64,000 nt of DNA from Paraburkholderia dilworthii (GCF_000472525.1 NZ_AWZT01000033.1:21929-85928); one strand, 5' to 3'; positions 44,070 to 53,110 are shown, counted from the first letter of the stretch. Numbers and translations: made by a program. The notes: a model not told the origin generated them from the sequence alone.

Positions 44070-44987
44070 CTACGCGCCATTGACAGCCGCCTGCTCCTCG
44101 CGTGCGTATTGGGTAGGCGGCCGGCCGACATGCCGCGTGAAGGCAACGCTAAATGTGCTCGCGGAACTGTAGCCGACGCGCTCCGCAATCTCCGCGATAC
44201 GCCCCGCGTTTCGTCGCAGCATGTCTTTGGCGAGTGCCATGCGCCAGGTGAGCAGGTATTGCATCGGCGCTACGCCAACCGCGTGGCTGAAGCGTTCGAA
44301 GAACGTCGAACGCGAGAGCGCTGCCTCTTTCGCGAGTTCGGCGACGGTCCACGCATGTGTCGGGCGCTGATGCATGCCGCGGATCGCGGCAGCGAGGCGG
44401 GAGTCCGAGAGCCCGCACACGAGACCCGGTGACGCGTTCGTCCCAGCGGTCGCGCGCAACGCTTCGATCAACAACACTTCGAGCAGTCGCGAGAGCACGA
44501 CTTCGCGCGCGGGCCGCTGTGCGCGCGATTCTTCGCGGACGAGTTCAACCAGCGTGGCAAGCCGCTGTTCGCCGCGCACATGCACGAATTGCGGCAGCAG
44601 CGAAACCAGCAGCGACGCATCCGGCGAACCGAAGGTGCAATGGCCGCCCATCATTCGGGCGTCGATGCGGTTGCCCGGCGCGCCAATTCTGAACTCGCCA
44701 TGTCCGAGCGCGACCGGCACGGTCGTCTCGATGCCGGGCGGTGGGGGCTCGAGGCTCGATATTGCGATTCCGTAGGCCGCGGGGATCAGCACGAAGTCGC
44801 CCGACATGAGTTCGATCGGCTCGTGCCCGCCTATCGCAATGCGGCACCCGCCCTCGAGCATCACGCAATAGAACGGCTGCCCCGCGTCCGACCGACTGAT
44901 GCGCCAGGGGCTTGCGCCGAGAACCAGCTTCGAGAACTGCGCATTCGGCTGCAATAGGGTGACGACTTCGGCTAGCGGATCGATCAT
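44070..44987 (-). CDS. AraC family regulator with cupin-type sensor domain
   Basis: 305 residues. The N-terminal half (PFYCVMLEGGCRIAIGGHEPIELMSGDFVLIP) is the cupin_6 sensor found in regulators next to short-chain dehydrogenases. The C-terminal 100 residues hold two helix-turn-helix motifs (TVAELAKEAALSRSTFFERFS; IAEIAERVGYSSASTFSVAF). It is divergent from the SDR gene at 45091 with 103 bp between the starts, which points to direct control of that gene. Confidence 0.92.
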   Translation of the reverse strand: MIDPLAEVVTLLQPNAQFSKLVLGASPWRISRSDAGQPFYCVMLEGGCRIAIGGHEPIELMSGDFVLIPAAYGIAISSLEPPPPGIETTVPVALGHGEFRIGAPGNRIDARMMGGHCTFGSPDASLLVSLLPQFVHVRGEQRLATLVELVREESRAQRPAREVVLSRLLEVLLIEALRATAGTNASPGLVCGLSDSRLAAAIRGMHQRPTHAWTVAELAKEAALSRSTFFERFSHAVGVAPMQYLLTWRMALAKDMLRRNAGRIAEIAERVGYSSASTFSVAFTRHVGRPPTQYAREEQAAVNGA

Positions 44988-45090
44988 CGTCGGACTCTGG
45001 CAAATGAAATTCGGACCTTTGATTGTAGCGAGTACGGATGCGGCAATCTATCGTACGGGCAGCTGCAAAAACTTTCTCACAGGAGTTCTC

Positions 45091-45840
45091 ATGCAAACCG
45101 TGCTTATCACTGGCTGCTCTTCCGGCTTCGGCCTCGAAATCGCTCGCTACTTTCTCGCTCATGACTGGAACGTTGTCGCGACCATGCGCACGCCGCGCGC
45201 CGACGTGCTGCCGTCTTCAGAGCGCCTGCGCATACTGGCGCTCGACGTCACGGACCCGGAGAGCATCCGCAAGGCCGTCGAGGCTGCGGGACCGATCGAC
45301 GTCCTCGTGAACAATGCAGGTGTCGGCGCGGCATCTCCGGCTGAGTTGACGCCGCCTTCGACGGTGCGCGAGGTGTTCGAGACCAACACCTTCGGGACGA
45401 TCGCGCTCACGCAGGCTGTGCTGCCGCAGTTCCGGGAACGCAGGGCCGGCGTGGTCGTGAACGTTACCTCGAGTGTGACGCTGAGAGCGCTGCCGCTGCT
45501 CGCCGCATATCGTGCAAGCAAGGCGGCAGTGAATGCCTTTACCGAATCGCTGGCGCTGGAGATCGAGCAGTTCGGCGTGCGCGCGCGGCTCGTGTTGCCG
45601 GGCCGTGCGCCCGATACTCGCTTTGCTGAGAACGCGCGTAGCCACATGCATGGTTTTGAGCATGAGGCATACGTTGATCTCGGCAATAAGGTCTTTGCCG
45701 GGCTGATGGATGCGTCTTCGCCGGTCACCCACGCGGATGACGTCGCGCAGGCAGTGTGGCGCGCCGCAACGGATCCATCGGCCCCGATGCGCATTCCGGC
45801 CGGTGCAGACGCTCAAGCGTGGGCGGCCGCGGCTGGCTGA
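45091..45840 (+). CDS. Short-chain dehydrogenase/reductase
   Basis: 249 residues of the classical SDR type: cofactor motif TGCSSGFG at 7-14, VNNAGVG in the middle and catalytic YRASK. The serine of the triad lies in VNVTSSVTLR. The protein has an Arg in the region after strand 2 (TMRTPRAD), which would favour NADP(H). AGGAG lies 6 nt before the ATG. Substrate unknown. It forms a pair with the divergent AraC regulator. Confidence 0.9.
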   Translation: MQTVLITGCSSGFGLEIARYFLAHDWNVVATMRTPRADVLPSSERLRILALDVTDPESIRKAVEAAGPIDVLVNNAGVGAASPAELTPPSTVREVFETNTFGTIALTQAVLPQFRERRAGVVVNVTSSVTLRALPLLAAYRASKAAVNAFTESLALEIEQFGVRARLVLPGRAPDTRFAENARSHMHGFEHEAYVDLGNKVFAGLMDASSPVTHADDVAQAVWRAATDPSAPMRIPAGADAQAWAAAAG

Positions 45841-45879
45841 TCGCGCGAGCGCGAAGCGACGATGACGTGCACGGGGCCG

Positions 45880-48453
45880 TCAATCGCTCAGCGTCTTGCG
45901 ATGATCGTCGGGCGCCTTCGCAGATGCGAAATACGTCTGCAATGCTGGTGCCGAGCGTTCGCTCAACGAGCAGATTCGCGCGAGCCAGTCGGCTTCGGCG
46001 GGCCATTCGCCTTCGACCACGCGCGGATAGATCTGGCGCACGAATTGATGCAATGCGTGCGCGCCGATATTGCCGCTCACGCCGAGGAGCATGTGCAAGG
46101 CTTCGCGTGCCGAGTCGAACTCACGCGCCGCGACGCTGGTCGCGAGATGATCCACCGTCGCGCGAATCTGCTCGATCCCATTCAGGAAGGTCTGATCGAG
46201 CAAATCCAGCGCAACCAGTTCCTGCAAACGTTTCTCGTCAAGCAGCGGACCTTCGTGGATAGTAGCGGGCGCGTTGCCCGGCGACGCGTTGCCCCGCAAC
46301 GACGCCGCGACTGCTGGCGCATTGTTGTTTCGATGCTGGGCGAACTGTCGCGCCAGTGCCGCATAGAGCGCGCCGATCTGCGCGGGCTTCGTCATTACCT
46401 CGTTCATACCGGCCGCGAGACACGTTTCTACGGCCTCGATGTCGGCCTGACCGGTCAACGCGATGATCGGCAAACTCGCGTAGGCGTCCGGGCGGGCACG
46501 AATCAGCGCGGTGGTCTCTACGCCGCCCATTCCCGGCATGTTCATATCCATCACGATGGCGTCTATGCGGGCGTCTTCCTGCAAGCGGACCAGCACGGCC
46601 GGTCCATGCTCGGCTTCTACGACCGTTGCACCGAATCTCTCCAGATAACCTTTGGCGACCAGTCTGCTGTATGTGTCGTCGTCCGCCAACAGGATCGTCT
46701 TGCCGGCAAAGCCATCGAACCGCACGCTCGCACCATGCCGATTGCCGTTCTCGAAGAGCTTGCGCAGAACGCTAACCAGTTCGACGATGCTCGCGGATTT
46801 GCTGACGAAATCATCCATTCCGGCGCGACGCGCAAGCACGCGCGCCACATTGCCGGGCTCCGCGGTATAGGCGACGATAATCACGTTGCAGTTCGGGCTG
46901 CGATGATCCGCGCGAATTCGTTCGGTCGTTGGGTAGCCGTCGAGAACCGGCATGTTGATGTCCATCAGCACGAGATCCCACGGCTGCGGCTCGCGAAGTG
47001 CGGTTAGCGCCGCCTCGCCGTCCGCTGCCTCGCCGACGTTTGCGCCTGCCTTTAACAGCGCTTGCTGGACGCGGGCGCGCTGATCTGCATCGTTGTCGAC
47101 GACAAGAATCCGTTTGCCGCTGAGGAATGGCGCGGCGCGATCAAAAACGTCCTGCTCGTGTTGCGCGACCTCGCTTTGCGAGACGGGTGGAAATTCGAGC
47201 GTGAACTGTGTGAACCGGCCGACTTCGGAGCGGCAGCGGATGGTGCCGCCGAAGGCGCGCATCGCTCGTTGACAGTAAGCGAGCCCGAGCCCCGTGCCTT
47301 CTGAGTTGCCCGCAGTACGGAAAGGTTCGAAAAGGTGCGGCAGAATCTCGGGCGCAATGCCAGGCCCGGTATCGTGGACGATCACCGTTTGCCGGTCCAC
47401 CGTGAGTGTGAGCGTTGCCGACGGATGCGCGGCAATGTGATGAAGCGCGTTCTTGATCAGATTGAATAGCGTGAACAGATAGACGGTTTCATCGACCTTG
47501 AAAGTGAAATCCTCCAACACCACGAGTCGCACGCGCGCGCGCTCGATGTGATCGCTGAAGCCATATTCGTCCAGCGCTTTCCGAGTCGCGGCCGCCGCGC
47601 TCACATAGGCAAATTGATCGGAGCGGATGGCTTTCACACTCACTTCGTCCAGCGTCATCGCGATGATGCGCAAGCCGCGCTCAATGGATAACTGGCCGTG
47701 CGCCAGATGCCGGTAGAGCAGTGCTGTCCGGCTCTGCGACGCAGCCGGCGACGAATCGCGATCCATCGCCGCGGGCAACACTTCTTCCACTCGATCGAGA
47801 ACGTGCTTCAGTTGGCTCAAGGGGTTGCGCATTTCATGAGCGATCGAGCCCGCAAGCGCCCTAAGCGCTCCGGTCCTCGCCTGTGCGACGATTCCTTTCA
47901 GATTGCTGTAGGAGAACGTGACGCCAGCGCAAATACCGAAAGTGAAAACCGGAAGATAGGTGAAAAGAAAGAGATGCGCGTCCAGGTGGACGGCTTGTGG
48001 AATAACGATTTTCGCACACAGAACCGCAGCACCGATTCCGAGCGCCAGGTTCAGCGACAATGCAACGAACGACGGGAAAATGGCGATCAGGAAGAAAACC
48101 ATACCGAGTTCGGCCATAGACCAGAGCATCGAGAAATGCCCGGCCAGCAGGTAGTAGGTGAAAAAAAACGGTAGCGTGTACGCTACCGTTCCGAAGTAAT
48201 ACCACGGCAGGAAGCGCGCTACCGAAGCCGGCCAGAAACGGCGCAAAAGCAGCAATGCACAGGTCGCAGTGCCGAAAGCCCGCATCAGCAGGTTTTCGTT
48301 CGGTTGAGGATCGACGAAGGTCCACCACAACCAGTACGCCGGATGTCCGATCGTGCCGATCAAGCCCACGGCCAGCACGCTGTAGTCCGACACCTTGGCG
48401 GCGTCGGACACCACCCGGTTGAAATAGCGGATGCCCCCTGAAATGGCTTTCAT
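45880..48453 (-). CDS. CqsS/LqsS-like membrane hybrid sensor kinase with two receivers and Hpt
   Basis: 857 residues. The first 180 residues contain about six membrane segments and match the autoinducer receptor part of Vibrio CqsS as I recall it: GLIGTIGHPAYWLWW, DPQPNENLLMRA, RFLPWYYF, TLPFFFTYYLLAGHFSMLWSM. Then HisKA (His206 in AHEMRNPLSQLKH), HATPase (NLIKNALHH, DTGPGIAP, GTGLGLAYC), receiver 1 (Asp498, Lys552), receiver 2 (Asp636, Lys689) and an Hpt-like end (His787 in ALHMLLGVSGNIGA). No output domain. It lies 29 bp after a ketosynthase III-like gene, as cqsS lies next to cqsA, which suggests a signal-synthase/sensor pair. Confidence 0.88.
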   Translation of the reverse strand: MKAISGGIRYFNRVVSDAAKVSDYSVLAVGLIGTIGHPAYWLWWTFVDPQPNENLLMRAFGTATCALLLLRRFWPASVARFLPWYYFGTVAYTLPFFFTYYLLAGHFSMLWSMAELGMVFFLIAIFPSFVALSLNLALGIGAAVLCAKIVIPQAVHLDAHLFLFTYLPVFTFGICAGVTFSYSNLKGIVAQARTGALRALAGSIAHEMRNPLSQLKHVLDRVEEVLPAAMDRDSSPAASQSRTALLYRHLAHGQLSIERGLRIIAMTLDEVSVKAIRSDQFAYVSAAAATRKALDEYGFSDHIERARVRLVVLEDFTFKVDETVYLFTLFNLIKNALHHIAAHPSATLTLTVDRQTVIVHDTGPGIAPEILPHLFEPFRTAGNSEGTGLGLAYCQRAMRAFGGTIRCRSEVGRFTQFTLEFPPVSQSEVAQHEQDVFDRAAPFLSGKRILVVDNDADQRARVQQALLKAGANVGEAADGEAALTALREPQPWDLVLMDINMPVLDGYPTTERIRADHRSPNCNVIIVAYTAEPGNVARVLARRAGMDDFVSKSASIVELVSVLRKLFENGNRHGASVRFDGFAGKTILLADDDTYSRLVAKGYLERFGATVVEAEHGPAVLVRLQEDARIDAIVMDMNMPGMGGVETTALIRARPDAYASLPIIALTGQADIEAVETCLAAGMNEVMTKPAQIGALYAALARQFAQHRNNNAPAVAASLRGNASPGNAPATIHEGPLLDEKRLQELVALDLLDQTFLNGIEQIRATVDHLATSVAAREFDSAREALHMLLGVSGNIGAHALHQFVRQIYPRVVEGEWPAEADWLARICSLSERSAPALQTYFASAKAPDDHRKTLSD

Positions 48454-48482
48454 GTCGCTCTTTAACTTTTATTGGCTCAGCC

Positions 48483-49520
48483 TCAGAACCTGAAGCTGCT
48501 AACGTTGAATGACATGCCGGCACTGCCGACCCAGCACACCACTCTGTCTCCCCGCTTCAGTTCCCCACTGTCCTTTGCCATCGCAATAGCGGCAGGAATA
48601 GACGCTGAAACAAGGTTCCCCGTCTCCGGATAGATGTGATACATCTTGTCCTCGATTCCGGCCTTTTCTCCGTAACCGTGCCATGCCGCCTTGGACGACG
48701 CATGAGTAAAGACAATGTCGATATCTTTCTTCGGAATTGGCAGTTTAGCCAGTACGGCGGACAGTTCGTCGGAATTTTTATGAAGCTCGTGGCCAAACGA
48801 TGTAAAACGCATGTCGCCGTTTTTCCCGATTCGCTCCGACGGGTGGCAGTATCCTTCGTAGCCGGGAATCGGAATCGTGCACAGGTCGGACACTTCGGGC
48901 TTGCCGCGAAACGCGAAACTGAAGTTATCGGGCTCCTTCGCAACGAGCAGCGTGGCGGTTGCGGCCTCGCCGATTGTGAACGATGGCAACGTGTATTCGA
49001 TTTGCGCCTGATTCTTCAACGCAAAATTCCCCGGATAGAGTGGACCGCCTGCAAGCATATTGAACTCAGCGTTCACGATCATAGCGTTTCTGTACTGACC
49101 GCACTTGAACAAACTGTCGATAATCGACATGGCTCGCGTCCAGCTCATGCAGGCGTCTACCACGTCGAAGCATTCGGCATTTACGAACCCGAGCGTGCTG
49201 GCCATCATATGGCTATTGCCGGGTTCGAGGAATCCTCTGCCGATCCCGACATAAATAAACAGCTCGATATGTTCCGGCTTCAGATATGTTTCCGATAAAG
49301 CCTTGCGAGTGGCCATAGCGACGTGATCGATAGGCGACTCGTGACTGTCGCACCAGCGCCGGTTGACCAGCCCGCTTCTGTCGAGCAGCGTCTTGATGGT
49401 ACGTATACCTCTGTCGATGTCGCCGTCATAACCCGTGGAGTGGAAACGGATCATATCGGTTACTTCGTCGTTGGTTACGATTCTGGAAGGTAGGCTGACT
49501 GCCACGTTCTTGATAAGCAT
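48483..49520 (-). CDS. 3-oxoacyl-ACP synthase III-like ketosynthase
   Basis: 345 residues with the thiolase fold. The KAS III triad is intact: Cys124 (DVVDACMSW), His273 (VFTHASSK) and Asn302 (ETGNLVSASIP). The chain ends with CWVGSAGMSFNVSSFRF, like the glycine-rich end of FabH. It is distant from housekeeping FabH: the ACSGF motif is replaced by ACMSW and no ACP or fab genes are near. Start at ATG 49520. It is the first gene of an operon with the CqsS-like kinase, so it may make the signal that kinase detects. PpyS and DarB are known KAS III-like enzymes that make signals. Confidence 0.85.
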   Translation of the reverse strand: MLIKNVAVSLPSRIVTNDEVTDMIRFHSTGYDGDIDRGIRTIKTLLDRSGLVNRRWCDSHESPIDHVAMATRKALSETYLKPEHIELFIYVGIGRGFLEPGNSHMMASTLGFVNAECFDVVDACMSWTRAMSIIDSLFKCGQYRNAMIVNAEFNMLAGGPLYPGNFALKNQAQIEYTLPSFTIGEAATATLLVAKEPDNFSFAFRGKPEVSDLCTIPIPGYEGYCHPSERIGKNGDMRFTSFGHELHKNSDELSAVLAKLPIPKKDIDIVFTHASSKAAWHGYGEKAGIEDKMYHIYPETGNLVSASIPAAIAMAKDSGELKRGDRVVCWVGSAGMSFNVSSFRF

Positions 49521-49582
49521 AAACAATCCATGAAAGAGTTATTGGTGGATGAAGTCCCGTTCGCGCACATAGCGCGGACGCC

Positions 49583-49617
49583 TGTACTTCAGCGCCCGCC
49601 TTTACGGCGCTCGTACA
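49583..49617 (-). promoter_or_regulatory. Long hairpin upstream of the ketosynthase gene
   Basis: TGTAC (49583-49587), TTC, AGCGCC (49591-49596), 9-nt loop, GGCGCT (49606-49611), C, GTACA (49613-49617). It lies 63-97 nt upstream of the ATG at 49520 and could be in the 5' untranslated RNA or be a DNA operator. No T-run follows. Confidence 0.4.
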
Positions 49618-49767
49618 TTAACGCGTCCACCGCAACTGACGAAATACCGTTGGCGGCTCAAGTGTGGGCGACCCGACTTGGGCAAGGAGGAATGGCGGCG
49701 GGACCGATGTGCGGGAGCACCCGGCTGCCAGGTCATTGAGTGTGGGTGGCGGAAAGAGAGATGCGGT

Positions 49768-49809
49768 AAAAAACCTTCCCAGACCTTGCTAAAGAATTCG
49801 TGGGAAAGG
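49768..49809 (-). terminator. Terminator of the sugar-acid operon
   Basis: Reading the minus strand: CCTTTCCCA, a 19-nt loop, TGGGAAGG and then TTTTTT. The stem has one bulged base. It lies 73 bp after the stop of the GMC oxidoreductase gene and before the ketosynthase promoter region, so it separates the two operons. Confidence 0.6.
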
Positions 49810-49881
49810 CCGTTATCCGTCGCAGAGGCAGTACGTGTTCAAAATGACGGCGACTTCATGCATCGTCCGGATTTTTGACCG

Positions 49882-51537
49882 TCACAAATCCCCACGCGCA
49901 GCAAGCGCTTCGATTCTGTCGGCGGTCCGTAGCGCGATCGCCTGTATGGTCAGCGACGGATTCACGCCGCCCACCGTCGGAAAAACGGAGCCGTCGCAGA
50001 TCCACAAATTGTCGATGTCCCAGCTCCGGCAGTCCGCATTGACGACGCTTGTCCGCGGATCGTCGCCCATGCGGGCCGTGCCATTCAGATGGCAGGTGTC
50101 GTCGGTTTCGCGCCAGACGTCGCGCGCGCCGGCCGCTTCTAGCGCGAGGCTCATGAAGTCGAGCGAATGCGCGACGAGGCGCTTGTCGTTATCGCACAGC
50201 GAATACGTCACGCGTGCAACGGGCAACCCGTATTGATCCTTTTCGTCTGCGAGCGTCACGCGGTTGCGCTCCTGCGGCATCGTTTCCCCAACGATCTTGA
50301 GCCCGGCCTGATGGTTGTACTTCTGCATCTCGTCAAGTAACGGCTGGCCCCACAGTCCTCGCCCGTTTTGCGTCGATGCCCACGCCACCGGAAGCGGTCC
50401 CTGACTCATGTAGCAATAGCCGCCGAAGAATTCCTTGCCCTTATCCTCGTAGTTCCAGTGCTCGGTCAGCGCAAGCGAGGGCGGTCCCTTGTACCAGCGG
50501 ATTTCTTCGTCCATCGTTCCCCACGCGGCCTGATTCGTCTGCACCATCAGGTTCTTGCCGACGAGCCCCGAGCTATTGGCGAGGCCATCGGGAAAGCGGT
50601 CTGTCGCGGACATCAGCAATAGACGCGGCGTTTCAATGGCGTAGCCGGCGACTACGACATTGCGTGCGCGCTGAAACTGCCATCGTCCTTCGCGGAAATA
50701 CTCGACGCCGCTCGCGCGGCCGTCGTCGCCCATGACGATGCGGCCGACCATCGCGAGGTCGCGAATTTCCGCGCCTGCGGCCACGGCGCCCGGTATCCAC
50801 GTGACGAGCGCGCTTTGTTTCGCGTTGGTCGCGCAGCCCGATACGCAAAATCCGCGATAGACGCACGGATGCGCTTCACCGCGCGGCGCTGAGACCGTTG
50901 CAAGGGGCGTGGGAGACCAGGCGATGCCGAGTGCTTCGCAGCCGCGCGCAAGCACGAGCGCGGCCGCGTTCATTTCATGCGCGCGATACGGATAGCGCGG
51001 CCGCTTCGGCCCCCACGGATAATGTACTGGCCCGGCGATCTTCAGCGCTTCTTCGACTTCTCCATAGTAGCGCCACATCTCGCGCCAATCGAGCGGCCAG
51101 TCGGCGCCGTAGCCGAGCATCGAGCGAGACTTGAACCATTCGGGCCGAAAGCGCAGCGAGACCATCGCGAAGTGAACCGTGCTGCCCCCGACCGCCTTGC
51201 CGCTATTGTTGTTGCCGAGCTTGAGCGGGTTCTCGCCGTCGCAGATGCGATCGTCGGTCCAGAAGAGCTTGCCCTGATGTGTCTCGTCCGACGCGAATTC
51301 TTCGAGTGGACGCCACCACGCGCCAGCATCGAAAGCCACGACTTTGAAGCCTTTCTGCGCGAGACGGCAGGCGAGCGTGCCGCCGCCCGCACCGGTGCCG
51401 ACGATCGCGAAATCGACGGCTTCGTGGGTCGGATATTCGCGCATCGGCACCCACGCCCCGGGATGGAACACGTCAGGCGCGCGCCCGTCCTTGCCACGCG
51501 GAACATGCTGCGCGTCGTGAGGCGACTCAGCGGACAT
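49882..51537 (-). CDS. GMC family oxidoreductase (gluconate 2-dehydrogenase large-subunit type)
   Basis: 551 residues. FAD-binding motif FAIVGTGAGGGTLACRLA at about 45-62; C-terminal GMC signature with the catalytic His in CHLNGTARMG and the NLWICDGSVFPTVGGVNPSLTI segment. This matches the flavoprotein of gluconate/sorbitol-type dehydrogenases. Start 51537 has GAGG 9 nt upstream; 51543 is an alternative. It overlaps the subunit 3-like gene by 11 bp. No cytochrome c subunit is encoded nearby. Neither this protein nor its partner shows a Tat signal. Confidence 0.9.
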   Translation of the reverse strand: MSAESPHDAQHVPRGKDGRAPDVFHPGAWVPMREYPTHEAVDFAIVGTGAGGGTLACRLAQKGFKVVAFDAGAWWRPLEEFASDETHQGKLFWTDDRICDGENPLKLGNNNSGKAVGGSTVHFAMVSLRFRPEWFKSRSMLGYGADWPLDWREMWRYYGEVEEALKIAGPVHYPWGPKRPRYPYRAHEMNAAALVLARGCEALGIAWSPTPLATVSAPRGEAHPCVYRGFCVSGCATNAKQSALVTWIPGAVAAGAEIRDLAMVGRIVMGDDGRASGVEYFREGRWQFQRARNVVVAGYAIETPRLLLMSATDRFPDGLANSSGLVGKNLMVQTNQAAWGTMDEEIRWYKGPPSLALTEHWNYEDKGKEFFGGYCYMSQGPLPVAWASTQNGRGLWGQPLLDEMQKYNHQAGLKIVGETMPQERNRVTLADEKDQYGLPVARVTYSLCDNDKRLVAHSLDFMSLALEAAGARDVWRETDDTCHLNGTARMGDDPRTSVVNADCRSWDIDNLWICDGSVFPTVGGVNPSLTIQAIALRTADRIEALAARGDL

Positions 51538-52174
51538 GGCCATTGTCCTCGCGCGCGTCGTCCTCCTTGCCGGGCTTCGCTTCAGCGGCTTCCCACGGAT
51601 CGCGCCGGTTGAAATACATGCGTACGTAGCCTCGCGGATTGGCGGGTCCGCCGAAACCGATTTCGCTCCATGCGTGCGGATGCGCGTAGTACATGCCGCA
51701 GATATCGTGTAGTACACGCTCGGCGAAGAAGACAGCGGGCGGCATGCCGCGCCATTCCACGCTGTCGAGCTTGCCTTGTTGCATGTCTGTTAGAAGCGCG
51801 TGGCGCGCCTGGTCCTCGATGCTCGCGAACGGCAGCTCGTGGCGCGCCCGGCTCTCGGCATCGAGAGCGCGAAGGCCGATGCGCCAGGCATCGCGCATCG
51901 GCGGCAGACGCGCGTCGCGATAGCCGTCGCCGGTGTTCCTGGCGAGCCGTGCATCGACGAGCGCGGCCACGGGCACGGCGGGGCGTTGCCGGTCCTGCGG
52001 CACGATGGACGCGCACAAAGCGCCTAGCGCCTTCCATTCGACGGCATCGAAAAAATGCGGCTCTTGCGGCGTTGCGAGCCGTTCATCGATGACGGTGCGG
52101 GTGACATCGTCCCAGGAGGGCGTGTCGCGCTTCATCGTCACGTCGTAGCCGGGATAACGCGGCAGTGCAGTCAT
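51527..52174 (-). CDS. Gluconate 2-dehydrogenase subunit 3 family protein
   Basis: 215 residues. The family pattern is seen in HFFDAVEWKALGALCASIVPQDR near the N-terminus and the HAWSEIGFGGPANPRGYVRM end. In known complexes subunit 3 carries the Tat signal that takes the flavoprotein to the periplasm; here the N-terminus (MTALPRYPGYDVTMKRD) has none, so the complex may stay in the cytoplasm or use another route. Start overlaps the stop of the upstream membrane protein gene (ATGA), and its end overlaps the GMC gene. Confidence 0.85.
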   Translation of the reverse strand: MTALPRYPGYDVTMKRDTPSWDDVTRTVIDERLATPQEPHFFDAVEWKALGALCASIVPQDRQRPAVPVAALVDARLARNTGDGYRDARLPPMRDAWRIGLRALDAESRARHELPFASIEDQARHALLTDMQQGKLDSVEWRGMPPAVFFAERVLHDICGMYYAHPHAWSEIGFGGPANPRGYVRMYFNRRDPWEAAEAKPGKEDDAREDNGHVR

Positions 52175-53088
52175 TTCTCTGTCTCCCGTAGTCGAAGCGC
52201 GGCGAGCCCAGCGAGCGCGAGCGCGGAGAAACTTGGCGGCGCGGGCAAAGGCGGCCCATTGAATACGTTCTGGCTCCAGTTCCGCCAGCCGCCCTGTGCG
52301 CGTGCGACGCCGCGTGCATGAAAGCCGACGCCGATAAAGCCGAGCGCCGTCGTCACACGCAGCCACAGCCGCGTGAACCAGTGTTCGCGCGGGCGGGCGA
52401 GCGCGGCATCGACGAGCAGCGCCGAGGCGATCGGCGCAACGACGATCGGCGCGTACATCGCCGGGTTTTGGAACGAACCGCGAAAATGCAGCAATGCAAC
52501 TTCGCCGAGCGTGCCGACCAGTCCCGCGCTCGTGACAAGTGCAAGCGCCTGGCCTGCCGGCATGCCAAGAAGACGCGGCTCGTGGGCGGGCTCATCGCGC
52601 AATCGCTCCGCGACCGTGCCGAGTGCGCCCGATAGCAGCAGTGCCATCGGCGCGCCGATTGGCGCGGCGTAGAAGAGGTTGTGCCAACTCCATCCGCCCG
52701 GGCGCTTCGTGATGTTGTACAGGTGAAAGCCCGTGCCGGCGATGCCCGTGAGGGCTGCGCCGGCATAAATGGAATTGCGAACCGCATGACGCGCCGGCTT
52801 GCGGTCCGAACCGCCGTGCAGTCCCGCGAAAAGCGACAGCGTCGAGACGACGAGCGGCGTGTACATCGCGGGATTGTCGAACGAGCCGCGATAGTGCTCC
52901 ATCGCGCTGTCGGTGAGCACGGAAAGAGCGAGCAGCGCCGAGCTTCCATTGAACGTGCGCGCCGTGTCGATGTGTGTCTGCACCGGCGAGCGCTGCGCCT
53001 TGCGTCCGCCTGCACGCATGATCGCAATTCCCGCGGCAGCGAGCCCGCAGCCAATGACCATGTCGATTGTTCTGGTTTGCTTCATCAT
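52171..53088 (-). CDS. Membrane protein with internal duplication
   Basis: 305 residues with several hydrophobic segments. Two halves repeat each other: AMEHYRGSFDNPAMYTPLVV at about 62-81 against ALLHFRGSFQNPAMYAPIVV at about 205-224, and GFHLYNITKRPGGWSWHNLFY against GFHARGVARAQGGWRNWSQNVF. Each half carries about three membrane spans. The conserved His in HYRGSF/HFRGSF and in GFH could bind heme or metal, which would let it act as the membrane partner of the dehydrogenase in place of a cytochrome; this is inference. MM start: 53088 or 53085. Confidence 0.8.
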   Translation of the reverse strand: MMKQTRTIDMVIGCGLAAAGIAIMRAGGRKAQRSPVQTHIDTARTFNGSSALLALSVLTDSAMEHYRGSFDNPAMYTPLVVSTLSLFAGLHGGSDRKPARHAVRNSIYAGAALTGIAGTGFHLYNITKRPGGWSWHNLFYAAPIGAPMALLLSGALGTVAERLRDEPAHEPRLLGMPAGQALALVTSAGLVGTLGEVALLHFRGSFQNPAMYAPIVVAPIASALLVDAALARPREHWFTRLWLRVTTALGFIGVGFHARGVARAQGGWRNWSQNVFNGPPLPAPPSFSALALAGLAALRLRETEK

Positions 53089-53110
53089 TTTTCAGTCGAT
53101 TGCCGGTGTG

